A stretch of DNA of 64,000 nucleotides from Escherichia ruysiae (GTDB taxonomy: Bacteria > Pseudomonadota > Gammaproteobacteria > Enterobacterales > Enterobacteriaceae). The stretch lies in NCBI RefSeq assembly GCF_031323975.1, contig NZ_JAVIWS010000001.1, forward strand, positions 868,001 to 932,000. The letters are read 5' to 3'. The notes beneath the pieces are model-generated. The model was given only the letters and a program-made list of their open reading frames with translations, made no database searches and was not told the DNA's origin. The position numbers and the translations under genes were made by a program. Below are positions 1-9,111 of this stretch, one piece after another (the stretch's first letter is position 1; every line of letters begins with the position of its first letter).

Positions 1-2451
1 TTTCGCGCTGAACGCAAGCATATTTCAGAAAGCGAAACCCGCTTTCGTAACGCTATGGAATATTCCGCCATCGGCATGGCATTAGTGGGCACCGAGGGGC
101 AATGGCTGCAATCCAACAAAGCGTTATGCCAGTTTCTCGGTTACAGCCAGGAAGAGTTGCGCGCCCTCACCTTCCAGCAACTTACCTGGCCGGAAGATCT
201 CAATAAAGATCTGCAACACGTTGAGAAGCTAATTAGCGGTGAAATAAATACCTACTCGATGGAGAAACGTTATTACAACCGTAATGGCGACGTTGTCTGG
301 GCGCTGCTTGCCGTCTCGCTGGTGCGCCACACCGATGGCACGCCGCTCTACTTTATTGCGCAGATTGAAGACATAAACGATCTTAAACGCACCGAACAGA
401 TTAACAAACGCCTGATGGAACGGATAACGCTGGCTAATGAAGCGGGTGGGATTGGCATCTGGGAGTGGGAACTGAAGCCGGATATTTTTAGTTGGGATAA
501 GCGGATGTTCGAGCTGTATGAAATTTCGCCACATATCAAACCGAACTGGCAGGTGTGGTATGACTGCGTGCTGCCGGAAGATCGCCAACACGCCGAAAAA
601 GTGATTCGTGATTCATTACAGGCTCGCTTGCCCTTTAAGCTGGAATTTCGCATCACCGTGAAAGACGGTATTCGTCATATCCGCGCCCTCGCCAATCGGG
701 TGCTGAATAAAGAAGGCGAAGTCGAACGATTGCTCGGTATTAACATTGATATGACCGAAGTGAAACAGCTGAACGAGGCGCTGTTTCAGGAAAAAGAGCG
801 CCTGCACATTACGCTGGATTCCATCGGCGAAGCCGTGGTCTGTATTGATATGGCGATGAAAATTACCTTTATGAATCCGGTTGCAGAGAAGATGAGCGGC
901 TGGACACAAGAAGAGGCGTTGGGCGTTCCACTATTAACAGCGTTGCAAATTACATTTGGCGACAATGGGCCATTAATGGAGAACATTTACAGTGCCGACA
1001 CGTCGCGTTCCGCTATTGAACAAGATGTCGTTCTCCACTGCCGCAACGGCGGAAGCTACGACGTCCATTACAGCATTACGCCGTTAAGTACGCTGGATGG
1101 CAGCAATATTGGTTCGGTACTGGTCATTCAGGATGTGACTGAGTCACGCAAAATGCTGCGCCAGCTTAGTTATAGCGCCTCCCATGATGCCCTGACGCAT
1201 CTCACTAACCGTGCCAGTTTTGAAAAACAACTGCGAATACTGCTGCAAACGGTAAGCAGCACGCATCATCGACATGCACTGGTGTTTATCGATCTTGATC
1301 ATTTTAAAGCGGTGAATGACAGCGCCGGGCACGCGGCGGGTGATGCTTTACTGCGTGAACTGGCGTCGTTGATGCTGAGTATGCTGCGCTCCAGCGACGT
1401 GCTGGCGCGACTCGGCGGTGATGAATTTGGTCTGTTGCTACCGGACTGTAATGTTGAAAGTGCCCGCTTTATCGCCACACGCATTATCAGTGCGATTAAT
1501 GACTATCACTTTATGTGGGAAGGCCGCGTGCATCGGGTAGGTGCCAGCGCAGGGATTACCCTTATCGATGACAGCAATCATCAGGCGGCAGACGTGATGT
1601 CGCAGGCCGATATCGCCTGTTATGCTTCGAAAAATGGTGGGCGTGGTCGGGTGACGATTTACGAACCACAGCAAACTGCCAAACATAGCGAACAGGCGAT
1701 GATGTCACTCGATGAACAGTGGCGGATGATCAAAGAGAATCAACTGATGATGATCGCCCACGGCGTCGCTTCACCACGAATCCCGGCTACGCGTAATTTG
1801 TGGCTGATTTCGCTTAAGCTCTGGAGTAGTGAAGGTGAGACTATTGATGAACTGGCATTTCGTCGTAGTTTCAGCGATCCGGCGCTCAATCACGCCCTTG
1901 ATCGTCGGATATTACATGAGTTTTTCCAGCAGACAGCAAAAGCGGTTGCCAGTAAAGGCTTAAGCATCGCCCTCCCCCTTTCCGTTGCCGGGTTAAGCAG
2001 CGCCCCGCTGGTGGATAAACTGCTTGAGCAACTGGAAAGCAGTTCCCTACCGTCACGGTTATTACATCTGATTATTCCGGCTGAAGCGATTTTCGACCAC
2101 GCAGAAAATATGCATAAATTGCGGCTGGCAGGCTGCCGGATCGTGCTCAGTCAGGTGGGGCGCGATCTGCAGCTCTTCAACACACTGAAAGCAAATATGG
2201 CGGATTATCTGCTGCTCGACGGTGAGTTATGCGCCAGCGTACAGGGTAATTTGATGGATGAGATGCTGATATCGATCATTCAGGGTCATGCCCAGCGGCT
2301 GGGGGTGAAGACCATCGCGGGGCCAGTAGCGTTGCCGCTGGTGATGGATACGCTTTCCGGCATGGGTGTTGATCTGATTTATGGCGATGTCATTGCCGAC
2401 GCTCAGCCTCTGGATTTGCTGATTAATAGCAGTTATTTCGCGATTAACTGA
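1..2451 (+). CDS. dgcE: Diguanylate cyclase DgcE (YegE), C-terminal part
   Basis: The reading frame is open from base 1, so this is the last 816 residues of a longer protein; E. coli DgcE is about 1,100 residues with an N-terminal MASE1 membrane sensor that lies outside the window. It makes cyclic di-GMP from two GTP at the inner membrane and feeds the curli/biofilm switch. Visible in order are three PAS/PAC sensor repeats, a GGDEF domain with an intact GGDEF signature at bases 1414-1428, and a C-terminal EAL-like domain lacking a recognisable EAL motif, so phosphodiesterase activity is unlikely. The end is followed directly by a REP element and convergent alkA. Confidence 0.95.
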   Translation, partial: FRAERKHISESETRFRNAMEYSAIGMALVGTEGQWLQSNKALCQFLGYSQEELRALTFQQLTWPEDLNKDLQHVEKLISGEINTYSMEKRYYNRNGDVVWALLAVSLVRHTDGTPLYFIAQIEDINDLKRTEQINKRLMERITLANEAGGIGIWEWELKPDIFSWDKRMFELYEISPHIKPNWQVWYDCVLPEDRQHAEKVIRDSLQARLPFKLEFRITVKDGIRHIRALANRVLNKEGEVERLLGINIDMTEVKQLNEALFQEKERLHITLDSIGEAVVCIDMAMKITFMNPVAEKMSGWTQEEALGVPLLTALQITFGDNGPLMENIYSADTSRSAIEQDVVLHCRNGGSYDVHYSITPLSTLDGSNIGSVLVIQDVTESRKMLRQLSYSASHDALTHLTNRASFEKQLRILLQTVSSTHHRHALVFIDLDHFKAVNDSAGHAAGDALLRELASLMLSMLRSSDVLARLGGDEFGLLLPDCNVESARFIATRIISAINDYHFMWEGRVHRVGASAGITLIDDSNHQAADVMSQADIACYASKNGGRGRVTIYEPQQTAKHSEQAMMSLDEQWRMIKENQLMMIAHGVASPRIPATRNLWLISLKLWSSEGETIDELAFRRSFSDPALNHALDRRILHEFFQQTAKAVASKGLSIALPLSVAGLSSAPLVDKLLEQLESSSLPSRLLHLIIPAEAIFDHAENMHKLRLAGCRIVLSQVGRDLQLFNTLKANMADYLLLDGELCASVQGNLMDEMLISIIQGHAQRLGVKTIAGPVALPLVMDTLSGMGVDLIYGDVIADAQPLDLLINSSYFAIN

Positions 2452-2455
2452 GTAT

Positions 2456-2487
2456 TGCCTGATGCGACGCTGACGCGTCTTATCAGG
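2456..2487. repeat. REP (palindromic) element between dgcE and alkA
   Basis: An imperfect palindrome with the enterobacterial REP arms GCCTGATGCG and CGCGTCTTATCAGG lies between two convergent genes. Such elements form stable hairpins that protect mRNA 3' ends and bind gyrase; that role is inferred from the family. Confidence 0.85.
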
Positions 2488-2530
2488 TCTACAATTCGCT
2501 CATTCCCCAGACTGGATAAGACGACCAGCA

Positions 2531-3379
2531 TCATACTTCTTCTGGTTGCCAGCCTTCCGTATACCAGATATGCAACAGCGCATAAGAACGCCAGGGTTTC
2601 CAGCGTTCGGCATAACGGCGGATTTGTGCCGGCGTCATTCCAGGAAATCGCTGTTTAATCAAATAATCATCCGGCAGGAAAACATCTTTCGCTTGCCAGC
2701 CACGCAAGGCGAAATAATTCGCCGTCCAGCGCCCAATTCCAGGAAATGTTTGCAGCGTTTTCATCGCTTGCTCAACGTCGCCCGACATTGTCATCGGTAA
2801 GGAGCCATCCAGTGCCGCATTGGCTAAATGAATCAGCGCCTCTGCCCGTTTCAACGGCATCCCCAACCCTTTTAGTGCCAGCGGGTCGGCTGCTGCCAGT
2901 CGTTGGGGCGTGGGAAAGCAGACATATTCAGGGAAATCATCCAGCCGTTCGCCATAAAGCTGCGCCACTTTGGCAGTCAATTTTGCCGCCATCGCCACGC
3001 TCACCAGTTGGCCTAAAATCGCGCGCACGCCCTGCTCAAAAGCATCAACACAGCCTGGTAAACGCAATCCGGGTCGCGCCGCGTCTAATTCACCCAATGC
3101 ACCGTTAACAATCTGCGGATTACATTGCAGATCAAACAGGCGGCTCATTTTCGCCAGGCACTCGGTCGCCACAGGTTCTAATCCCGAACTTAGGTTCACT
3201 TGCAACGTATTAGTTTTGACATCAGGAACCACCGTTATCACGCCGCGATGTTCGCCCACCGCCAGACTACGGGCATAATAATTGTCCGCAACTGTTTCCA
3301 CTCCACTCACCGCACGGGCGGCAAGAAATCCCAACATCCACGACCAGTCATACGGCGGCTGCCAGTTCAGGGTATACAT
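2531..3379 (-). CDS. alkA: DNA-3-methyladenine glycosylase II AlkA
   Basis: AlkA excises alkylated bases such as 3-methyladenine in base-excision repair and is induced by Ada. The protein is 282 residues, the usual length, starting MYTLNWQ. I chose ATG at 3379 over a longer frame from 3409 because AGGAG sits just upstream and it matches the family start. The helix-hairpin-helix is at about 207-222 (FPGIGRW) and the catalytic aspartate is D238 in LPDDYL. Residues 47-75 differ from my recollection of K-12 while the rest is nearly identical, suggesting allelic variation. It is divergent from yegD. Confidence 0.97.
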   Translation of the reverse strand: MYTLNWQPPYDWSWMLGFLAARAVSGVETVADNYYARSLAVGEHRGVITVVPDVKTNTLQVNLSSGLEPVATECLAKMSRLFDLQCNPQIVNGALGELDAARPGLRLPGCVDAFEQGVRAILGQLVSVAMAAKLTAKVAQLYGERLDDFPEYVCFPTPQRLAAADPLALKGLGMPLKRAEALIHLANAALDGSLPMTMSGDVEQAMKTLQTFPGIGRWTANYFALRGWQAKDVFLPDDYLIKQRFPGMTPAQIRRYAERWKPWRSYALLHIWYTEGWQPEEV

Positions 3380-3512
3380 CGCATCTCCTTTTTTATCCGC
3401 TTTCAGCATAAACGTTATTCAGACGCTGCGCTTTGCTTTCATATTCCGGTTGTCGCGACGGCAACATTTCGCTAAAGTCACGCCCCTTCTTCACCGGCAT
3501 GGGGATTATTTC

Positions 3513-4865
3513 GTGTTTATTGGTTTTGATTACGGTACAGCAAACTGTTCAGTGGCGGTGATGCGCGACGGTAAACCGCAGATGTTGAAAATGGAAAATG
3601 ACAGCACGCTGCTGCCTTCAATGCTTTGCGCACCAACGCGTGAAGCAGTAAGCGAGTGGCTGTACCGCCATCATGATGTTCCGGCAAACGATGATGAAAC
3701 GCAGGCGCTGTTACGTCGGGCGCTTCGTTATAACCGCGAAGAAGATATCGACGTCACGGCGAAAAGCGTGCAGTTCGGTCTTTCCTCACTGGCGCAGTAT
3801 ATTGATGATCCGGAAGAAGTGTGGTTTGTGAAATCACCGAAATCGTTCCTCGGTGCCAGCGGGTTAAAACCACAGCAGGTGGCGCTGTTTGAGGATCTGG
3901 TCTGCGCAATGATGTTGCACATTCGCCAACAAGCGCAGGCGCAACTGCCAGAAACAATTACCCAGGCAGTCATTGGTCGTCCAATCAACTTCCAGGGATT
4001 GGGCGGCGATGAAGCAAACGCCCAGGCGCAAGGGATTCTGGAACGTGCGGCGAAGCGTGCCGGATTCAAGGATGTGGTATTCCAGTACGAGCCGGTGGCG
4101 GCAGGGCTGGATTACGAAGCAACCTTGCAGGAAGAAAAACGCGTACTGGTGGTGGATATCGGCGGTGGTACTACTGACTGTTCATTGTTGCTGATGGGGC
4201 CGCAGTGGCGTTCGCGTCTCGATCGTGAATCCAGCCTACTGGGTCACAGTGGTTGCCGTATTGGTGGTAACGATCTGGATATCGCACTGGCGTTTAAAAA
4301 CCTGATGCCGTTACTGGGCATGGGTGGCGAAACCGAAAAAGGTATCGCCCTGCCGATCCTACCGTGGTGGAATGCGGTTGCCATCAACGACGTACCTGCG
4401 CAGAGTGATTTCTACAGTAGCGCCAACGGTCGCCTGCTTAACGACCTGGTACGCGACGCCCGCGAGCCAGAGAAAGTCGCCCTGTTACAGAAAGTCTGGC
4501 GGCAACGTTTAAGTTATCGTCTGGTGCGCAGCGCGGAAGAGTGCAAAATTGCCCTTTCAAGCGCAGCGGAAACCTGCGCGTCGCTGCCGTTTATCGGTGA
4601 CGAACTGGCAACGTTGATTAGCCAGCATGGACTGGAAAGCGCCCTCAACCAGCCGCTGGCGCGGATTCTGGAACAGGTGCAACTGGCGCTGGATAACGCC
4701 CAGGAAAAACCAGACGTCATCTATCTGACAGGTGGTAGCGCCCGATCGCCGCTGATTAAAAAGGCACTGGCGGAACAGCTGCCGGGCATCCCGATTGCAG
4801 GTGGCGACGACTTTGGCTCCGTCACCGCCGGGCTGGCGCGCTGGGCAGAAGTAGTATTTCGTTAA
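3513..4865 (+). CDS. yegD: YegD, Hsp70-family actin-like ATPase
   Basis: The protein of 450 residues has the actin/Hsp70 nucleotide-binding fold but no Hsp70 substrate-binding domain. The phosphate-1 loop is at about 4-14 (GFDYGTANCS), phosphate-2 near 210-220 (VVDIGGGTTD) and the adenosine motif near the C-terminus (TGGSARSP). GTG at 3513 was chosen because the protein then begins MFIGFDYG at the first strand and has the length known for YegD; the longer frame from 3282 would run through the alkA promoter. Its client and function are not established. It converges on yegI with a 12-bp gap. Confidence 0.93.
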   Translation: MFIGFDYGTANCSVAVMRDGKPQMLKMENDSTLLPSMLCAPTREAVSEWLYRHHDVPANDDETQALLRRALRYNREEDIDVTAKSVQFGLSSLAQYIDDPEEVWFVKSPKSFLGASGLKPQQVALFEDLVCAMMLHIRQQAQAQLPETITQAVIGRPINFQGLGGDEANAQAQGILERAAKRAGFKDVVFQYEPVAAGLDYEATLQEEKRVLVVDIGGGTTDCSLLLMGPQWRSRLDRESSLLGHSGCRIGGNDLDIALAFKNLMPLLGMGGETEKGIALPILPWWNAVAINDVPAQSDFYSSANGRLLNDLVRDAREPEKVALLQKVWRQRLSYRLVRSAEECKIALSSAAETCASLPFIGDELATLISQHGLESALNQPLARILEQVQLALDNAQEKPDVIYLTGGSARSPLIKKALAEQLPGIPIAGGDDFGSVTAGLARWAEVVFR

Positions 4866-4877
4866 ATAAGAAATGGC

Positions 4878-6827
4878 TCAGCAGCGGCTTAAATCTGCCT
4901 GCGCCTGAGCCAGTTTTCCTGCCGCCTGATGTAACGGCGCCATCAACGGCATGGTTCGTGCGGGAGCATGAAGGCGAAATCGCTGTAACTCTGCCGCGCC
5001 CTCTGTCAATGCGGCTTCCAGCCGATGACGTTTGGCGGTCATTTTCGCCATTACCGCTTGTCTGTCTGCTGGCGTTACCGCTTCGTTCGGCCTGAAAACA
5101 AAACGGCGTTCGCAACTCGCTTTCCAGTCGATAACCGCCTGGGTCAGATGGTCGCCAAATCCTTTCACTTGTTTAACTCCACGGCGGTTCACATCTGCCG
5201 CTGTTTCGATACCAAAGGACCGTAACGCCGCTTTACGCGCGGGACCAACGCCGGGAATAGAGGCAACATCAATAAAAAATCCCTCCAGAAACTTCTGCTT
5301 CTGGCGTTCCCTTGCGGTGTTGTGAAGTGCTGTCAGCTCGCGTTTTTCGTCTTCCGGCAATCCCAAAAGCTCGTCCTTCATTTTTTCAAGCATCGTCCGT
5401 TTGGCGATAAAACCTTCCAGCCCACCCACCTGCTGGATCTGGTTAACTAAATGGTCATAGTCCATTTTTGCACGATTAAACGCCTCACGGCGTTGCTGGA
5501 TTTCTGCTTTGTACGCTTTGCTTGTCAGGCTGCCAATAATCCAGATAGCCGCCAGCACAGGAACTAAAATAATATAACGCGGTTCTGCCTGAAGGCCGCA
5601 AAGCAACAGCGATAACGCTGACAGTGCGATCTCAATCAGAATGATGTATTCACTCCGTAACAGGCCTAAAGGAAGCGGCCTGCCAGTCGGTTGGAAGTGA
5701 TCGGGTAATGGCAGTTGCAATGCTGGCGGTGCTACTGATGCCATCACCATCGCCCAGACTTTCGCCAGCACAAAATCCCCGCCGGTGGTAACAACCTCTT
5801 CGCCGAGATCAATAAAATAGATAACGCCTTGATTATCCAGCGCACACCACGGGCAGTCGGTCAAATGACCGGGGTAAACATGCATTACCGAAGCAGTACA
5901 TTTCTTTAACTGTTGGCGTAAAGAATCCAGTGCCGCTACCCACGCTTTTGCCGTCGGACGCGCGGTTGCCACGCCACTTTCGGTGAATGCCTGCTGAAAC
6001 ATGCCTTCAACATCACCCGGTAACATCGATAGCGGAATAGATCGTGGCGGCGGTTTTAAGCCACGTCGCTGATTGTCTGATGCATAGGCATAACGGAAAT
6101 GAGCAATATCCTTCTCCAACGCATTACCCGCTTCGGCAATAAGCGGTACACCGGAATAAGGATGCCGACCACCAAACAAGACGTGAAAAATCAGCAACGC
6201 AAGGCCAAAATTATCGTGATTTACGGTGCGCTCAAATCCAACAAATGACGGCAAGGTTTGCAGCTCTGGCGGCGTAAAATGCGACACGCCGACTTCGCAT
6301 AAATGCAGCGTGCCATTAGCGTTAATCTGAAAGGAGTCGCTGTCGATCAACACCACTTTGCTGTCACGGCCTACCATAAAGCTGTTCTGGTTTACGTCAC
6401 CCACGACATGCCCGTGCTCGTGAACCGTAGCAAAAGATGAAGCAATATTGCGCGCAACATAGAGTAGAAAATCCCATGCACAATGAGGGAAACGTTGACG
6501 ACGATGTGCCGGGCTATAGATCATATGAATAGGTTCTTTGCCGGAGACTTTCGGCATCATAAAACCGATAACTTTTCCGCCTCGTCCAGCGTGAAGCGTT
6601 GACTGCGGCCAGGCGACATAATTGAGCAACTGTGCGTCAGCTGTCGCAGCCATAAAGGCAAGTTTGTCCCGTTTTAAGGCGGGTGGCGGCGTGTGATAAA
6701 TCTTGGCGACGCTATCGACAAACTCATTGATATCATAAACCGCGCCTTCGCCGCCTTTGCCTAATTCATGACCTGGCGTCACGCAATCGCCAGCTGCGGT
6801 ATATATAGTTGATTTCACGGCAACCAC
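4878..6827 (-). CDS. yegI: YegI, protein-kinase-like protein with helix-hairpin-helix
   Basis: The protein is 649 residues. Residues 15-300 form a Ser/Thr kinase fold: glycine-rich loop GKGGEGAV at 23-30, lysine in VAKIYH, a catalytic loop altered to GDVNQN at 143-148 and a metal motif altered to DSD at 162-164. A possible zinc knuckle CPWC is at 325-328, two membrane segments lie at about 392-412 and 418-435, a coiled coil at 440-515 and a helix-hairpin-helix at 521-563 (IPGVGPARKAAL). It overlaps pphC by 13 bp, so kinase and phosphatase are co-translated. The domain set matches the kinase of the TerY-P triad; its substrate is unknown. Confidence 0.92.
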   Translation of the reverse strand: MVAVKSTIYTAAGDCVTPGHELGKGGEGAVYDINEFVDSVAKIYHTPPPALKRDKLAFMAATADAQLLNYVAWPQSTLHAGRGGKVIGFMMPKVSGKEPIHMIYSPAHRRQRFPHCAWDFLLYVARNIASSFATVHEHGHVVGDVNQNSFMVGRDSKVVLIDSDSFQINANGTLHLCEVGVSHFTPPELQTLPSFVGFERTVNHDNFGLALLIFHVLFGGRHPYSGVPLIAEAGNALEKDIAHFRYAYASDNQRRGLKPPPRSIPLSMLPGDVEGMFQQAFTESGVATARPTAKAWVAALDSLRQQLKKCTASVMHVYPGHLTDCPWCALDNQGVIYFIDLGEEVVTTGGDFVLAKVWAMVMASVAPPALQLPLPDHFQPTGRPLPLGLLRSEYIILIEIALSALSLLLCGLQAEPRYIILVPVLAAIWIIGSLTSKAYKAEIQQRREAFNRAKMDYDHLVNQIQQVGGLEGFIAKRTMLEKMKDELLGLPEDEKRELTALHNTARERQKQKFLEGFFIDVASIPGVGPARKAALRSFGIETAADVNRRGVKQVKGFGDHLTQAVIDWKASCERRFVFRPNEAVTPADRQAVMAKMTAKRHRLEAALTEGAAELQRFRLHAPARTMPLMAPLHQAAGKLAQAQADLSRC

Positions 6828-7576
6828 ATGGCCAGCGCCAGCGTTTTATCATCATCGGTGCGTTCATTCACTGCGGGGCAGGACAAAAATTGCTTTAGCA
6901 AATCTGGCAATATATCGCGTTGTTCTGACGTTGCTGACGCCAGTCCATTGAAAAATGGCGCAAAGAAAGGTACATGGGGAGAATTTTCCATCATATTTAA
7001 CGCCAGCCGCTGAATACCGTCCGTAAATGCAGCCACTTTTATCACCTGCGCATCGCAACTGTAAGTCTCAAGGCGCGTGACAGCATCTTCATCAGTAATG
7101 AAATAGGTCATATTGGCATATTCGCCATTCATCGGCGTTAGTGGTAGCTGTAGCCCTTCACCAAAATCCACCACCACGCCACCATCGCCAATCTGCATAA
7201 TCAACGTGCCGGTCGCTGATGATATAACGCCCAGAAAAGTACAGGAAAAATCACGAACCGCCAGTTCTTCAGCTTGTGCACGGGCACTAATACGGTGGCG
7301 AATTGCCAGCACAATATCTGTCGCAAGCACATCATTCAGAGCACATTCACCACCCTGTACTTTTTGCATCATAAACGCCATCGCTTCACTGACGGCGAGC
7401 GTCGCGCCTTCGCCACCCTGCGAAACGCTACCTGCACCATCAGCAAGGAACATCACCAGTAACGGTTGCTGGTCGTTTAGCCAGACAACCTGCATCTGGC
7501 AGGCATCCTGGCAAGGTAAGTCCGCGCTGATATGCGACGTTCCGACGGCTGATGAATAGACCAGACGCCAGCTCAC
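6815..7576 (-). CDS. pphC: PphC, PP2C-type Ser/Thr phosphatase
   Basis: A 253-residue cytoplasmic PP2C-family phosphatase (YegK). Metal-binding motifs are visible: D46 in ADGAGS, GDGG in the middle, FTDG near 180 and a late aspartate cluster (ERTDDDKT) near the end. It lies between yegL (4-bp ATGA-type overlap) and yegI (13-bp overlap), so the three are one operon. The natural guess is that it opposes the YegI kinase, possibly on YegI itself; this is inference from the pairing. Confidence 0.93.
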   Translation of the reverse strand: MSWRLVYSSAVGTSHISADLPCQDACQMQVVWLNDQQPLLVMFLADGAGSVSQGGEGATLAVSEAMAFMMQKVQGGECALNDVLATDIVLAIRHRISARAQAEELAVRDFSCTFLGVISSATGTLIMQIGDGGVVVDFGEGLQLPLTPMNGEYANMTYFITDEDAVTRLETYSCDAQVIKVAAFTDGIQRLALNMMENSPHVPFFAPFFNGLASATSEQRDILPDLLKQFLSCPAVNERTDDDKTLALAMWLP

Positions 7577-8232
7577 ACTGACGTCCAGCCTTTTGGCGCT
7601 TCCAGTACAACTTCCGTTCCCGGCGTGGAGCGGGAAACCGAACGTAGCGAACTAGATAACCAGCTAAACAGTTCACGGAATTGTAATCCCTGCAACGGCA
7701 AAGGCTGACGGACGCTGATTTGTGCCAGAGTATTCATATCAGCCCCCTGAACACCGATGGTAAAGAAGGCAAACTTCTTATCTTCTTCTCCCTGAAACAC
7801 TTTACTGGCAGCAGCCTGCCACTCATCGGTTGGCGCGCCATCGGTGATCAAGAAAATCCACGGGCGATAATACGAAATACCATTTGCACGGTACTCACGT
7901 TTCCGCTCCTCAACCATATTCAGGGCTTTGGTAATTGCAGCGCCCATTGGCGTATTGCCCTGAGCAAACAAGATAGGCGGGAAAAAGTTAGCGGCGCTGG
8001 TAAATGGTTGTTCCACATGCACCGGGCCGAAAGTCACAATGCCGAGTTCCACTCTTTTTAAGGCCAGCGGATCGGCAAGCAGTTCATCGCGAAAGGTCAC
8101 CAATCCTGCGTTAAGTTCGTTAATGGGTCTACCGCTCATCGAGCCAGAAACATCCAGCAGTAAAATACAGGGGCAACGTGGTTCCGGGTTACTGGCAAAA
8201 TCGCTGGTGGCAAACGTAATTTGTTCGCTCAT
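7573..8232 (-). CDS. yegL: YegL, von Willebrand factor A domain protein
   Basis: A 219-residue protein that is almost entirely one vWA domain. The metal-ion adhesion site DxSxS is D27-S29-S31 ([10 protein letters not shown]), followed by the later MIDAS aspartate in [11 protein letters not shown]. It is the first gene of the yegL-pphC-yegI operon, with an AAGGAAC ribosome site just upstream of ATG 8232. It is of the TerY type, which in other genomes is paired with a PP2C phosphatase and a kinase; it probably acts as a phosphorylation-dependent scaffold. Confidence 0.92.
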   Translation of the reverse strand: MSEQITFATSDFASNPEPRCPCILLLDVSGSMSGRPINELNAGLVTFRDELLADPLALKRVELGIVTFGPVHVEQPFTSAANFFPPILFAQGNTPMGAAITKALNMVEERKREYRANGISYYRPWIFLITDGAPTDEWQAAASKVFQGEEDKKFAFFTIGVQGADMNTLAQISVRQPLPLQGLQFRELFSWLSSSLRSVSRSTPGTEVVLEAPKGWTSV

Positions 8233-8409
8233 AAGAGTTCCTTTCTTAGAGAATTATTGAGATTCGGTATCATACCGAGAGCAATAATAAATTAAGAGCA
8301 AGCGAAGATACTTTCAGAATTAAGCCCGGCGGCGCAGATAAGTTTGCTATTCGCCTCGCAAGAACGTGGGCTTACAGATTGACAATAAGGGTGGAGTAAC
8401 ATAAGTTCA

Positions 8410-8548
8410 GGAGTGAGGGTAGAGCGGGGTTTCCCCCGCCCTGGTAGTCTTAGTAAGCTGGCCAGCTAATGACTAAGAGCACCACGATGATGAGTATCTT
8501 CATCATGACCCTTTCCTTATTTAGGCCCCTTCCTCGGGAGGGGCTTTC
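8410..8548 (+). ncRNA. sibA: SibA antisense antitoxin RNA
   Basis: The transcript would begin near GAGTGAGGGTAGAGCGGGG and end after the GC-rich hairpin CCCCTTCC...GGGAGGGG with a short U-rich tail, about 140 nt. It lies wholly opposite the ibs peptide at 8450-8506 and represses it by pairing. Ends are approximate, placed by comparison with known Sib RNAs. Confidence 0.82.
8450..8506 (-). CDS. ibsA: IbsA-type hydrophobic toxin peptide
   Basis: The 18-residue peptide is MMKILIIVVLLVISWPAY, a typical Ibs toxin: two methionines, a charged residue, a hydrophobic membrane helix and a C-terminal PAY. Ribosome site AAGG is 6-9 bases upstream of the first ATG. Overproduced Ibs peptides depolarise the inner membrane; the antisense Sib RNA on the other strand keeps them silent. 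It differs from the second copy only at W15 (F there). Confidence 0.85.
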   Translation of the reverse strand: MMKILIIVVLLVISWPAY

Positions 8549-8736
8549 CCGTTTCAGCGTCCCGCTGAAATCGTCGGCTTACCTCCTTTCGCCATGTACG
8601 CAGTCTATCGCTGACTCGCGGATAACATAGTTTCATCTGTGATTATTGCGTAACGACTCGCAAAGAATATTTGCTGGCAGGCTCGCAGACGGCAAAGCCT
8701 GCGGATTGACAATCTGACCGTGAAGGCATATTTTCA

Positions 8737-8876
8737 GGAGTGAGGGTAGAGCGGGGTTTCCCCCGCCCTGGTAGTCTTAGTAAGCCGGGAAGCTAATGAC
8801 TAAGAGCACCACGATGATGAGTATCTTCATCATGACCCTGTCCTTATTTAAGGCCCCTTCCTCGGGAGGGGCTTTC
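8737..8876 (+). ncRNA. sibB: SibB antisense antitoxin RNA
   Basis: This is the second copy of the Sib RNA, nearly identical to the first across promoter, body and terminator hairpin. It is antisense to the peptide at 8777-8833. Ends are approximate. Confidence 0.82.
8777..8833 (-). CDS. ibsB: IbsB-type hydrophobic toxin peptide
   Basis: The 18-residue peptide is MMKILIIVVLLVISFPAY, a single-span hydrophobic type I toxin one residue different from K-12 IbsB as I recall it (I4 for L4). It lies inside the antisense SibB RNA gene. The ribosome site is AAGGACAGGG upstream of ATG 8833. Confidence 0.85.
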   Translation of the reverse strand: MMKILIIVVLLVISFPAY

Positions 8877-9040
8877 CCGTTTCAGCGTCCCGCTGAAATC
8901 TTCGGCTTACCTCCTTTCGCCATGTACGTAGTCTATCGCTAACTTGCAGAGAAAATAGTTTCCTGCGTCATTACTGGATGCGCGCTCGCAAAGTGCACCA
9001 CCATTCAGACTATTCGCGAAACTGTTTCATAATTCCTCCA

Positions 9041-9058
9041 TTTTTCTCCCTTATTGGC
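9041..9058 (+). promoter_or_regulatory. BaeR box upstream of mdtA
   Basis: The sequence TTTTTCTCCCTTATTGGC matches the BaeR consensus TTTTTCTCCATDATTGGC at 17 of 18 positions. It lies 53 bp before the mdtA start and should activate mdtABCD-baeSR when BaeR is phosphorylated. Confidence 0.85.
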
Positions 9059-9111
9059 TGGCTACACTAGTAACATTGCGCGAAACGTTTCAGGAAGAGA
9101 AACTCTTAACG

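Larger units (their letters stand above)
8406..8961. repeat. Tandem direct repeat carrying two sib/ibs loci
   Basis: Bases 8406-8632 and 8733-8961 are near-identical direct repeats separated by about 100 bp. Each holds one antisense RNA and one toxin peptide. K-12 has the same pair (sibA/sibB, formerly QUAD repeats) at this place. The interval 8233-8405 upstream holds no gene I can recognise. Confidence 0.85.

Noticed and set aside
2455..2658. Small plus-strand frame after dgcE
   Set aside because: It starts in a REP element and runs antisense through the alkA 3' end; no ribosome site or protein-like composition.
9076..9111. Upstream ATG for mdtA
   Set aside because: It adds 12 residues before the membrane anchor and lies next to the BaeR-controlled promoter; the shorter form matches the family.
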